Shown one piece after another: positions 49,680 to 57,897 of a stretch of DNA of 64,000 nucleotides (position 1 is the first letter of the stretch; each line of letters starts with the position of its first letter). This DNA is from Cryptosporangium aurantiacum. Its GTDB lineage: Bacteria > Actinomycetota > Actinomycetes > Mycobacteriales > Cryptosporangiaceae. The notes beneath the pieces are model-generated. The model searched no databases and had not been told where the DNA came from. It worked only from the letters and a program-made list of their open reading frames with translations. The stretch lies in the NCBI RefSeq assembly GCF_900143005.1, contig NZ_FRCS01000004.1:620001-684000 (forward strand). The letters are read 5' to 3'. A program made the translations under genes and the position numbers.

Positions 49680-50459
49680 GTGAGCACGACCACCACCACC
49701 CAGGCCCGCAACCGGACGACGCTGCTCAACCAGCTCGTCGCGATCGAGAAGAGCGTCAAGGCTCGTGCCAAGGACGCGCAGACGACGATCCACCAGCAGA
49801 TGCAGCGCGGTTCGCTGGAGGCGGCTCTCACCGGTCTGATCCGGACCTACCGGCCGATCGACGACGAGGGCGTCCGGCTCCCCGACGAGCGGACCCGCGT
49901 CCAGGTACACGTCGACGAGCTTCTCGACGAAGCGGCCCGCACGCTGTCCCGCCTGTTCGACGTCACGGCGAGCAAGGACGAGACGAACGCGCGTGCCCGC
50001 GGCGACATCGTCGTCGACGGCGAGACGATCGCGGCGCAGGTGCCGGTCACGTTCCTGATGACGCTGGAGAAGGAACTGATCGACTGGCGCGGCGTCGTGG
50101 CCAAACTGCCGGTTCTCGACATCGCCGACGTCTGGACCCGGGACGCCGACGCGGGTGCCTATCGGTCCGATCCGCGGGAGACGACCCGCACCGCGAAGGT
50201 CCCGCGGGTGCAGGTGCTCTACGAGGCCACCGAGAAGCACCCGGCGCAGGTCACCTCGTACAACGAGGACGTCGTGGTCGGTTTCTGGACGACCGTGAAG
50301 CTCTCCGGAGCGATCCCGGCCGGCCGGAAGGCGACGCTGCTCGACCGCGTCGACAAGCTCATCGCAGCCGTTCGGATGGCGCGTGAGCAGGCGAACATGG
50401 AGGAGGTTGTGGACAACCCCCTCGGTGCCGCACTGACCGGATACCTTCTGCGGGACTGA
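49680..50459 (+). CDS. Uncharacterised 259-residue protein
   Basis: I do not recognise a named domain with confidence. The protein is soluble and mixed alpha/beta. It starts Thr-rich (MSTTTTTQARNRTTLLNQL), has a helical KSVKARAKDAQTTIHQQMQ segment, a middle region IVVDGETIAAQVPVTFLMTLEKEL, and ends NPLGAALTGYLLRD. Codon use is typical of the region. The GTG at 49680 has a poor ribosome site. It is just upstream of the RNA locus and ends before two GC hairpins. Similar hypothetical proteins are, as far as I recall, widespread in actinomycetes. Confidence 0.75.
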   Translation: MSTTTTTQARNRTTLLNQLVAIEKSVKARAKDAQTTIHQQMQRGSLEAALTGLIRTYRPIDDEGVRLPDERTRVQVHVDELLDEAARTLSRLFDVTASKDETNARARGDIVVDGETIAAQVPVTFLMTLEKELIDWRGVVAKLPVLDIADVWTRDADAGAYRSDPRETTRTAKVPRVQVLYEATEKHPAQVTSYNEDVVVGFWTTVKLSGAIPAGRKATLLDRVDKLIAAVRMAREQANMEEVVDNPLGAALTGYLLRD

Positions 50460-50468
50460 CCCAGAGCT

Positions 50469-50505
50469 CCCCGCTGGCGCGCGGGGTACCGGCCGCAAAA
50501 GCCGG
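50469..50505 (+). terminator. Pair of short hairpins after the 259-residue gene
   Basis: CCCCGC/GCGGGG (50469-50486) and CCGGC/GCCGG with a CGCAAAA loop (50489-50505) lie directly after the stop codon. A plausible but weak terminator. Confidence 0.35.
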
Positions 50506-50612
50506 AGAAGCTGAGACTGAGATTGAGGCTGACCAGGGCAGATGCGCCCGCCTTCAGGTTGAAGCTCTTGCGCCAAACTGAATATCGCCTCGGGCCGTCC
50601 GACACCATGTAC

Positions 50613-50712
50613 GCCGGCTCACTCGCTGAGAGTCCGGGTTCGAATCCCGGTTCCGCCTCCACCACGGCGGAATGGCTCAACGGCAGAGCGCAGCGAATCA
50701 GGCTGACCGGCG
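50613..50712 (+). ncRNA. Candidate circularly permuted tRNA (3' half encoded before 5' half)
   Basis: Reading along the plus strand: anticodon-stem 3' strand CGCTG (50624-50628), variable AGAGT, T-stem CCGGG, T-loop TTCGAAT, CCCGG (50634-50650), acceptor 3' strand TTCCGCC (50651-50657), T, CCA (50659-50661), linker CCAC, acceptor 5' strand GGCGGAA (50666-50672), TG, D-arm GCTC-AACGGCA-GAGC (50675-50689), G, anticodon-stem 5' strand CAGCG (50691-50695). The acceptor, D, anticodon and T stems all pair perfectly only in this permuted order; neither half has a mate in the usual place. Flanks CGCCGG (50613-50618) and CCGGCG (50707-50712) also pair and would close the precursor at the anticodon loop. 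Anticodon identity is unclear. Confidence 0.6.
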
Positions 50713-50744
50713 CCGACGGTGACGGAGGTCGTCAACGCGAGGCG

Positions 50745-50815
50745 AGAGTTGTAGCGCAACGGAAGCGCGCATCCCTTCAGAGGATGAAGTGCGGGTTCGA
50801 TTCCCGCCGACTCCA
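50745..50815 (+). tRNA. tRNA-like cloverleaf with UCA (opal-reading) anticodon
   Basis: Acceptor AGAGTTG/CGACTCC (six pairs including one G-T, with an A1-C72 mismatch), T8, D-arm GCGC-AACGGAA-GCGC, anticodon stem CATCC/GGATG with loop CTTCAGA (U33 present, anticodon TCA at 50777-50779), 4-nt variable loop AAGT, T-arm GCGGG-TTCGATT-CCCGC, discriminator A. No CCA is encoded. All stems are intact, so it could be a UGA suppressor-type tRNA. The short variable arm and 7-bp acceptor exclude tRNA-Sec. The mismatch at the acceptor end may mean decay. Confidence 0.6.
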
Positions 50816-50837
50816 ACGTGGCTCGACACCACGTTCA

Positions 50838-50869
50838 GGCCCCGGGGGACGGGTAAAGCCCCCGGGGCC
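50838..50869 (+). terminator. Hairpin terminator of the RNA locus
   Basis: GGCCCCGGGGG (50838-50848) and CCCCCGGGGCC (50859-50869) form an 11-bp GC stem followed by GCCACATTT. A smaller hairpin AACGTGG/CCACGTT lies just upstream. Confidence 0.7.
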
Positions 50870-50929
50870 GCCACATTTCTGAGTAGCACTGCTCAAGACG
50901 CCGGCGTCGCTGGTCCGGACCATTTGGCC

Positions 50930-51217
50930 ATGACCACGACTCCTCCGCGCAAGACGACTACCGCGTTCTTCGTCCAGTCCGGGATCTCGTTCGGGGTCGC
51001 CGTGCTGGCCGCCGGCTTCGCCGTCCTCAACCTGCCGGTCGGGCCCTGGCCGCGAGCGTTCCTCGCGCTCAGCCTGCTCTACCTCGTGACGTCGACGTTC
51101 ACGCTGGCCAAGTGCGTCCGTGACCAGCAGGAGGCGACAGCGGTCGTAAGCCGCGTCGACCAGGCCCGGATCGACAAACTGCTCGCCGAGCACGACCCGT
51201 TCGCCACGAACGGATAG
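50930..51217 (+). CDS. YiaA/YiaB two-helix domain membrane protein
   Basis: A 95-residue protein with two membrane helices separated by a short turn: FFVQSGISFGVAVLAAGFAV, then AFLALSLLYLVTSTFTLAK, followed by CVRDQQ and a charged cytoplasmic tail. This is the YiaAB two-helix pattern of unknown function. ATG 50930 was chosen since it gives the family's N-terminal spacing. The ribosome site is weak. It reads toward the small coiled-coil gene, with 4 bp between their stops. Confidence 0.82.
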   Translation: MTTTPPRKTTTAFFVQSGISFGVAVLAAGFAVLNLPVGPWPRAFLALSLLYLVTSTFTLAKCVRDQQEATAVVSRVDQARIDKLLAEHDPFATNG

Positions 51218-51221
51218 GCGA

Positions 51222-51548
51222 TCAGCGCTCGCGGGCGATCAGCGTGTCGAGCATGCCGATGATCCGGTCGACGCCACCCTCCAGAGCGCTCAACTTGAGC
51301 CCGTGCTCCGCCAACACCCGGCCGTGCTCGTCCAGCTTGGCTTCGATCGCGTTCAGCCGCCCGGTGTGCTCGCTCTGGGTGAGATGCAGCGCTTGAAGCA
51401 TCTGGCCCTGCGCAGCTTGCCGAGTCTTGATCGTGGCCAGATCACTCTCGATGGACATTCGGAAGCCCGTCTCCCTCTCGGCTCGGTCCTCCAGGGCAGT
51501 GACTCGACGATCTAATGCCGCGAGCGCATCCAGAACTTCGGTCGTCAT
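51222..51548 (-). CDS. Small coiled-coil protein
   Basis: A 108-residue, highly charged protein that is almost entirely predicted coiled coil: VLDALAALDRRVTALEDRAERE, then LATIKTRQAAQGQMLQAL, then LNAIEAKLDEHGRVLAEHGLK, with heptad-spaced Leu/Ile. There is no membrane segment or enzyme motif. GGGAGGATTG precedes ATG 51548. No function is assigned. Similar short proteins are common in actinomycetes. Confidence 0.72.
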   Translation of the reverse strand: MTTEVLDALAALDRRVTALEDRAERETGFRMSIESDLATIKTRQAAQGQMLQALHLTQSEHTGRLNAIEAKLDEHGRVLAEHGLKLSALEGGVDRIIGMLDTLIARER

Positions 51549-51753
51549 CAATCCTCCCAGAACTCGATCTCCTACGCGATGGCGACTCTACACTCATTCC
51601 TACGAGCCAACAAATAGCGGTAGACCTGGCGGGCATAGCGGATCCAATGCTGCGAAAAATGCCAAATTCGCCTCGCAACGGGCCACAATCGACGGTGCGG
51701 TCGAACCGGCCCCCGACCCGGCGAGCCGGTTCTCTCTCATCGAGGAGGGCGGC

Positions 51754-53757
51754 ATGCAGCGACGCATTCCACCGGCGACCCGACCCCCACGACGGCGACC
51801 CCACCGGGCTGTCGTCCTACTACTCGCACCCCTACTCACGTTGTCCTCGGCGGCGTTCACCGACGTCGCGAAGGCCGTGCCCACGACGGCGCCCGCGGTA
51901 CCCGCCGCCGTGCCGTACCTGAACCCGCGCTTACCGGTCGAGCAACGCGTCGACGACCTGATCCGGCGCATGACGCTGGACGAGAAGATCGGCCAGATGA
52001 CGCAGGCCGAGCGGGCCGCCGTCGCGGACGCACCGACCCGGATCACCGACTGGTATCTGGGCTCGATCCTGTCCGGCGGCGGTTCCACACCCACCCCGAA
52101 CACCGCGGCAGCCTGGGTGTCGATGGTCAACACGTTCCAGCGGAACGCGCTGAACACACGGCTGAAGATCCCGATGATCTACGGGGTCGACGCGGTGCAC
52201 GGCCACGGAAACCTGCTCGGGGCCACGGTCTTCCCGCACAACATCGGCCTGGGCTCGACCCGGGATCCCGGGCTGGTGAAGCGGGTCTACGCCGCCACCG
52301 CGGCCGAAACGCGGGCCAGCGGTGTCCCGTGGAACTTCGCGCCGTGCATCTGTGTCACCCGCGACGAACGGTGGGGACGCAGCTACGAGAGCTTCGGCGA
52401 GGATCCGCGGCTGGTCACCGAGATGACGACCGCGATCGACGGCCTGCAGGGCGACGACCCCAGCCGGCCGGACCGGGTCCTCGCCACCGCGAAGCACTAC
52501 GCCGGTGACGGCGACACCGAGTACGGAACCGGTGAGGGCGACTTCACGATCGATCAGGGCATCACGGTCACCAGCCGGGCCGACTTCGCCCGGATCAACC
52601 TGGCGCCGTTCGTCGCCGCCATCCGCAAGCACGGCGTCGGCACCGTCATGCCCTCGTTCTCCAGCGTCGACTGGACCGAGGACGGCGTCGGCAACCCGGT
52701 GAAGATGCACGCCAGCCGCGAGCTGATCACCGGCGAGCTGAAGGGTCGGATGCGGTTCGACGGGTTCGTCATCTCCGACTGGGAAGGCATTCACCAGATC
52801 CCCGACCCGTCGGTGCCCGCCGGCGCACCCCGCCCCACTGCGGCCCAGGTCCGGATCTCGGTCAACGCCGGCATCGACATGTTCATGGAGCCCAACACCG
52901 CCCCCCAGTTCCAGCAGCTGCTGAAGGCCGAGGTCACCGCCGGCCGGGTCAGCCAGGCCCGGATCGACGACGCGGTCCGCCGCATTCTGCGGACGAAGTT
53001 CCGGATGGGACTGTTCGAGCGCCCCTACGCCCCGGCCGACCGGATCGACGTGATCGGCAGCGCCGCACACCGGAAGCTGGCGCGCGACGCCGTTGCCAGG
53101 TCGCAGGTGTTGCTCAAGAACAGCGGCAAGGCCCTTCCCTTGCGCAAGAACGCCCGGATCTACGTCGCCGGCCGCAACGCCGACAACATCGGCAACCAGG
53201 CCGGTGGCTGGACGATCGACTGGCAGGGCCGGTCCGGCGACGCCATCCCCGGTACGACGATCCTGGAGGGAATCCGCGAGGTCGCACCACAGGCGCGAGT
53301 GACCTACAGCGCGGACGCGTCCGCTCCGATGACCAACTCCGACGTCGGCGTCGTCGTCGTCGGGGAGACGCCCTACGCCGAGGGGTTCGGTGACGTCGGC
53401 GGGCCGATCTGGCAGACCGGTACACCCGAGCAGCGGGAGCCGAAGCTGCTGACGCTGCAGCCCGGCGACCGCGCGGTCGTCGAGAAGGTCTGCGGTGCGG
53501 TCGGCACCTGCGTGGTTCTGCTCGTCTCGGGCCGGCCGCAGGTCGTCACCGATCAACTCGGGTCGATGGACGCCCTGGTGGCCTCGTGGCTTCCCGGCAG
53601 TGAAGGCGCCGGCGTCGCGGACGTCTTGTTCGGGCAGCGACGATTCACCGGCCGGCTGCCGGTGAGCTGGCCGCGCAGCGTCGACGCGGTGCCGGTGAAC
53701 GTCGGCGACGCGACGTACCGTCCGCTGTTCCCGTACGGATGGGGGCTGCGGACCTGA
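51754..53757 (+). CDS. Secreted glycoside hydrolase family 3 beta-glucosidase/exoglucanase
   Basis: A 667-residue exoenzyme. A signal peptide (about 1-41) has an RRxxPHRAVVLLLAPLL-type core. The GH3 (alpha/beta)8 domain includes MTLDEKIGQMTQAE, IYGVDAVHGHGN, RDERWGRSYESFGEDP, KHYAGDGDTEYGTGEGDF and nucleophile D342 in GFVISDWEGIHQ. The GH3_C domain (about 440-667) ends with GQRRFTGRLPVSWPRS. It resembles the ExoP/barley ExoI branch acting on beta-1,3/1,4-glucans. ATG 51754 follows GAGGAGGG. It is monocistronic with a strong terminator. Confidence 0.93.
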   Translation: MQRRIPPATRPPRRRPHRAVVLLLAPLLTLSSAAFTDVAKAVPTTAPAVPAAVPYLNPRLPVEQRVDDLIRRMTLDEKIGQMTQAERAAVADAPTRITDWYLGSILSGGGSTPTPNTAAAWVSMVNTFQRNALNTRLKIPMIYGVDAVHGHGNLLGATVFPHNIGLGSTRDPGLVKRVYAATAAETRASGVPWNFAPCICVTRDERWGRSYESFGEDPRLVTEMTTAIDGLQGDDPSRPDRVLATAKHYAGDGDTEYGTGEGDFTIDQGITVTSRADFARINLAPFVAAIRKHGVGTVMPSFSSVDWTEDGVGNPVKMHASRELITGELKGRMRFDGFVISDWEGIHQIPDPSVPAGAPRPTAAQVRISVNAGIDMFMEPNTAPQFQQLLKAEVTAGRVSQARIDDAVRRILRTKFRMGLFERPYAPADRIDVIGSAAHRKLARDAVARSQVLLKNSGKALPLRKNARIYVAGRNADNIGNQAGGWTIDWQGRSGDAIPGTTILEGIREVAPQARVTYSADASAPMTNSDVGVVVVGETPYAEGFGDVGGPIWQTGTPEQREPKLLTLQPGDRAVVEKVCGAVGTCVVLLVSGRPQVVTDQLGSMDALVASWLPGSEGAGVADVLFGQRRFTGRLPVSWPRSVDAVPVNVGDATYRPLFPYGWGLRT

Positions 53758-53765
53758 GCCGGGTG

Positions 53766-53804
53766 GACGGTGACCGCCAGGACGCCCGTCCGGCGGTCAC
53801 CGTC
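53766..53804 (+). terminator. Hairpin terminator after the GH3 gene
   Basis: GACGGTGACCGCC (53766-53778) and its exact complement (53792-53804) around a 13-nt loop. Confidence 0.75.
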
Positions 53805-53874
53805 AGGCACCCCGTGCTCGTGGTGAGCGCACGCAACGCGCGGGCACTGCCGCGAGCCCAGCTAGCCTGTGCCC

Positions 53875-55601
53875 GTGTCCTCCGCGATTGGCCAGGTCGA
53901 GCGATGGCGGACACGGCAACCGGAAAAGACGGTCCTGGCGGTGGTCCACAACGTCACCTCCGCGATCCGGCTGACCGAGATCCTCACCGTCCTCGATTCC
54001 GACCCACGCGTTCAGATCGTCTTCACGGTCACCGGCTCCAGTGCGTTCGGCCGCGGTATCGACGCCTATCTCGAGCGCCTCGGCGCGCACGCCCTGTCGT
54101 GGGCCGAGGCAATCACCAGCGAGTTCGACCTCGCGATAGCGACCAGCTACGGCGGTGACCTCGCGGCGATCCGAGCGCCCCTGGTAACCCTCCCGCACGG
54201 TATCGGTTACAATAAGTTACTCGAACCATCGAACCATCGAACCATCGAACCATCGAACCATCGAATCTTCCGGTCTTCGGCCTGTCGGCGCCCTGGCTGG
54301 CACCGCAGGGCGCGCTCGTCCCCGATGCGCTGGTCCTCTCCTCCGACGAACAACTCGCCCGCCTTCGGCGGTACTACCCGCCGGCTGCCGACGTCGCGGT
54401 CGTCGCCGGTGACCCGTGCCTCGACCGGCTGAACGCCAGCCACCATCTCCGGGACGCCTACCGCGCAGCGCTCGGCGTCGAACCGGACCGACGCCTGGTG
54501 GTGCTGAGCTCGACCTGGGGTAGCCGATCCTTGGACGGCCGCCTTCCCGGCCTCGCTCTCCAACTGGCCGCCGAGCTCCCCCTCGATCGGTACGCGCTGG
54601 TGCTCGCACTCCACCCGAACGTCTGGCACTGGCACTCGCCCTACCAAGTACGGGCATGGATGGCGCCGTACCGACGCGCGGGAGTCGCGCTGCTACCGCC
54701 GGAAGAGGGATGGCAGGCAGCGGTGGTGGCCGCGGATCTTGTCGTCGGCGACCACGGCTCGGTGATGTTCTACGCCGCGGCGGCGGATCGACCGATCGCG
54801 TTTGCCGTCGTCGAACCGTCCGAGCTGGACCCCGCGTCCCCGATGGCACGGTTGCTGGTCGCCGCGCCACGGCTCGATCCGTCCCAGCCGTTACGCCACC
54901 AACTGGACGCCGTGATCCGCGACCCGCAGCACCACCGCTACGTCCACCTCACCGCCGAGGCCAGCAGCGCACCGGGTCAATCCGCCGCGCTGATCCGCGC
55001 GCTCCTCTACGAACAGCTCCGGCTGCCCGAACCGAGCGCACCGGCTCGCACCCCGATCGTGCCGATCCCCCGCTCCCCCGACCCGACGCCGGTCACCGCA
55101 ACCGTGATGACGACCGTTCACCACCGGGACGTCGTCGCGGTCGAGCGCTACCCCGCCGCGTTGCGGCTCGACGATCCCCCGGACGGCGTCACCCACCTGT
55201 CGGTGGCCTGGCGCCACGACGATCCGCAGCTGCTGGCGGCGGCCGACACGGTGGTGGCGACCATCGAGGACACCGCCGGGCGTCCCCGCCGTTGGATCCG
55301 ATCCGCGCTGGGACGTCTGCCGGGTTGCACGCTCGCCGCCGTCGCACTCACCGCGTCCACAAGCTTGATCGGGACGCGGAGCGGGCAGCTGTTCGTGGCT
55401 CGCGTGACCGTCGGCGCGCCGGATGCGGCCTGTGTCACCGCCGGTGTGCTGGCGCTGCTGGCCAATCGTTCGACGCCGCCCGTGTTCACCCTCGTCGTCG
55501 GAGCGCGGCGCCACCGTGTCCGGCTCACGCCGGTGGCGACGACTCATCCGGCTCGAATTCGAACTCGGCGAACCGCCGAGCGAGAACGCCCGGATCACTG
55601 A
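53875..55601 (+). pseudogene. GT-B-like (CDP-glycerol transferase-like) gene split by an 8-bp repeat; candidate phase-variable CDS
   Basis: The 5' part encodes KTVLAVVHNVTSAIRLTEIL...LPHGIGYNKLL; the 3' part, in another frame, encodes PVFGLSAPWLAPQGALVPDA...VAGDPCLDRL...RRLVVLSSTWGSRSL...VVGDHGSVMFYAAAADRPIAF. Both keep normal actinomycete coding bias and together match, as I recall, an uncharacterised family in streptomycetes with a teichoic-acid-transferase-like fold. The frame breaks only at five TCGAACCA repeats (54221-54260). With four or seven copies the halves join in frame (572 residues with four); the present five give a truncated product ending at 54432. A TAGCCT element (53863-53868) six bases before GTG 53875 suggests a leaderless mRNA. 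The 3' end overlaps the convergent NLR gene by 77 bp. Confidence 0.75.
54221..54265 (+). repeat. Tandem repeat (TCGAACCA)5 plus partial TCGAA
   Basis: Five exact 8-bp units followed by TCGAA, inside a coding region. The unit length is not a multiple of three, so gain or loss of units by slipped-strand pairing would switch the reading frame. Confidence 0.97.
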
Positions 55602-57657
55602 GCCCGACCGCGCGGCACAGCTCCGCAGCCTGGCCCCAATGGGTGCGCGCTTGATCACGAAGGCCCGCGCGCCCGGCGGCGATCGCCAGCAGCAGCACGA
55701 CCCGCGCCTCCTGGTACGGCGCGTCGGCCTCGTGCATACCGTCCCGGGCGCCACGCAGGGGCGCCAGCGCGGCCTCCGGCCGACCGGCTCGTAACTCGGT
55801 CTCGCCGAGGCTGGTCAGGACGCGGGCCTGGTTGTACTCGTCCGGCAGCGCGACGAACCGATCGATCGCGTCCCGCAGCAACGTGCGAGCGCGATCGTGA
55901 TCGCCGAGAAGGCTGTAGGCGCGACCGCGATGATGGGTGAGGAGGGCGGCACCTCTGCGGTTGCCCGGATCGGCGGCCGCGACGGCCTGGTCGAACCAGT
56001 CCAGCGCCTCCGCACCACGGCGGTCGGCGAGCGCGACCAGCCCCAGCAGCTCCAGCGCGGTCGAGGTGGCCTGTCGATCACCGCAGCGGCGCGCCGTGGC
56101 CAGCGCCACCGCGAAGTCTTCGCCGGCCCGGCTTACGTCGCCCATCTCCAGGTGGAAGAGCCCGCGCTGGCACCGGAGCCGGGCCTGCGCCAGGACGTTT
56201 CCCAGCCGCTCCGCGACTGCGATCCCCACCGTGTGCGTGGCGACGCCGTCCTGGTGGTGCTTGCGCCGGAAGCAGATCGTCCACAGTGCCTGGCACAGCT
56301 GCCAGCACTGTTCAGCCAGCGCTTCGTCGTCAGCCGTGGCCAGGACCGCCGCGACCAGGTTGCCGTGCTCGGCCTCCAGCCACGCCATCGCGGTGGCGCG
56401 CTCCGCCGGAGTGCTCGGACCGGTCGGCACCGGATACGGCGGGCCGACCCGCCAGCGTCGCGGCGTGATCAGCACTTCGGCCAGGACCGCTTGCCGCAGG
56501 TACCACTCGACGATCGCTCGCCGCGCGTCGGCGCGGACCTCGGCGCCGGTCTCCCCCGCGTGTTCCCAGAACAGATGGTGGAACCTGTAGCGGTCCTCGC
56601 CCACCGGTTGGAGGAAGCTGCGGTCGGCGAGATCGTCCAGCCACTCGCGGACGACGTCGAGGTCCTCGCCGACCGCGGCAGCAGCAACCTGCAGACCGAA
56701 CTCCGGGCCGGGATGCGCGCCGAGCGCACGGTAGAGCGCGGCCACCGGCGGCGACAGCTCCCGGTAGGCGACGTCAAAGCCGGCGCGAAGTGCGACGTCC
56801 CCGGCGACGTTCATGCCCAGCAACCGGTGGCCGCGAAGCTGCTCGGCCAGCGTCGTCAGCCGAGTTCTCGGCCGCAACCTGCCCCGGACGCCCACCAGCG
56901 TGATCGCCAGCGGCGAGCGTCCGCACAGCTCGACCAGTTCCTCGGCGGCTCCCGGCTCGTCGCGGACACGGTCGTCGCCCACGATTCGACTCAGCAGGTC
57001 ACGCGCAGCGTCCGTCGGGAGCGGCCCGACGCGCACCTCGACCGGGGTGAGGTCCACCCACAGCGCGCCGAGCGTCGAACGGCTGGTGACCACGACGAGG
57101 CTTCCCGGAGAGGCGGGCAGCACCGAGCGCACTTGGGCTGCGGTGACGGCGTCGTCGGCCAGGAGGACGACCCGGCGCGAGTCGGTCCAGGTCCGCCAGT
57201 CCTTCTCCCGCCCGTCGAGGGTGTCGGCCACTGCCTCCGGTGCGACGCCGGTCGCCCGGAGCAGCTCGCCGAGTGCGTCGTGCGGAGAGACAGCATGGCC
57301 CGTGCTGCCGCCGAGGTCGAGCTGGAAGTGGCCGTCCGGAAACTCGCCCTTGACGACGTCCAGCCAGTGCAACGCCAGCGCCGATTTCCCGGCGCCGCCG
57401 GGGCCGACGAGTAACACCACCAGCGGCCCGGTGCGGCTGGAAGCGGCAAGTCCCTCGTTCAGCGCCGCGCGCTGCTGATCGCGGTCGACGAATCGGTCCG
57501 GGGCGCGGCGGAGCTGCCGGGGTACGACAGCCTCGGGTGTCGAGCGCCGGTCTCCGGTGTGGATCTCGGCCCGTCCGGCCATCACCAGGAACTCCGCCCT
57601 GGCATGGCCGGACAGTTCGTTGCGCACCGATCCGTCGGTCCCGTCCGGCGGAAGCAT
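55525..57657 (-). CDS. NLR-like NB-ARC/TPR STAND protein with N-terminal amyloid-type motif
   Basis: A 710-residue protein. Residues 10-35 (SVRNELSGHARAEFLVMAGR and following) match a motif shared with the two divergent neighbours. An NB-ARC ATPase follows: P-loop GPGGAGKS (85-92, K91), Walker B-like RRVVLLADD, GxP-like CGRSPLAITLVG. The C-terminal half has tetratricopeptide-type repeats such as DVSRAGEDFAVALATARRCGD. There is no SARP, LuxR or other DNA-binding domain, which argues against an AfsR-type regulator. ATG 57657 follows GGGAGGGCG. NLRs with short N-terminal amyloid motifs are known to trigger a matching effector by templated aggregation; this role is inferred from motif and context. 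Confidence 0.82.
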   Translation of the reverse strand: MLPPDGTDGSVRNELSGHARAEFLVMAGRAEIHTGDRRSTPEAVVPRQLRRAPDRFVDRDQQRAALNEGLAASSRTGPLVVLLVGPGGAGKSALALHWLDVVKGEFPDGHFQLDLGGSTGHAVSPHDALGELLRATGVAPEAVADTLDGREKDWRTWTDSRRVVLLADDAVTAAQVRSVLPASPGSLVVVTSRSTLGALWVDLTPVEVRVGPLPTDAARDLLSRIVGDDRVRDEPGAAEELVELCGRSPLAITLVGVRGRLRPRTRLTTLAEQLRGHRLLGMNVAGDVALRAGFDVAYRELSPPVAALYRALGAHPGPEFGLQVAAAAVGEDLDVVREWLDDLADRSFLQPVGEDRYRFHHLFWEHAGETGAEVRADARRAIVEWYLRQAVLAEVLITPRRWRVGPPYPVPTGPSTPAERATAMAWLEAEHGNLVAAVLATADDEALAEQCWQLCQALWTICFRRKHHQDGVATHTVGIAVAERLGNVLAQARLRCQRGLFHLEMGDVSRAGEDFAVALATARRCGDRQATSTALELLGLVALADRRGAEALDWFDQAVAAADPGNRRGAALLTHHRGRAYSLLGDHDRARTLLRDAIDRFVALPDEYNQARVLTSLGETELRAGRPEAALAPLRGARDGMHEADAPYQEARVVLLLAIAAGRAGLRDQARTHWGQAAELCRAVGLSDPGVLARRFAEFEFEPDESSPPA

Positions 57658-57758
57658 CTGGACGCCCTCCCTCACCCGACGCACTGAACGGCCTACGGAC
57701 GGTATCGGCTCGCGGTTACCGTAGAACACCGAGCCCACCGTGCAGAAGGGATCAGCGC

Positions 57759-57893
57759 ATGGATGACGACGCCCCGCCCGAAACACCGACCCCGGAACCC
57801 AACCCCGAGGTTCGGAACACGATCAGCGGAGAGGCGGACGTCGAAGCCCGCGCCGTCTTCCAGGCCCACACGATCAGCATCACCATGGAGTGA
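57759..57893 (+). CDS. 44-residue peptide made of an acidic Pro-rich leader and the shared motif
   Basis: An acidic Pro/Glu/Thr leader (1-17), then VRNTISGEADVEARAVFQAH and TISITME, which repeat the N..xxxG..V.Q-A-h-T-I pattern of the next protein's C-terminus and of the NLR N-terminus. ATG 57759 has AGAAGGG. The stop is 4 bp before the next start, so the two are co-expressed. It is divergent from the NLR gene across 101 bp. It carries little besides the motif, so it could seed, buffer or inhibit the signalling. I know of no homologue by name. Confidence 0.65.
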   Translation: MDDDAPPETPTPEPNPEVRNTISGEADVEARAVFQAHTISITME

Positions 57894-57897
57894 CGAC

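Noticed and set aside
50745-50815. Selenocysteine tRNA
   Set aside because: The anticodon is UCA, but the acceptor is 7 bp and the variable loop 4 nt. tRNA-Sec needs a longer acceptor and a long variable arm, and no selA, selB or selD is present in the window.
54221-54265. Tandem repeats as a CRISPR-like or iteron array
   Set aside because: Units are 8 bp, directly abutting without spacers, and sit inside a coding region; no cas or rep gene is near.
55525-57657. AfsR/SARP-type antibiotic regulator
   Set aside because: NB-ARC and TPR are present but there is no N-terminal winged-helix or BTAD domain, only a short motif of about 35 residues.
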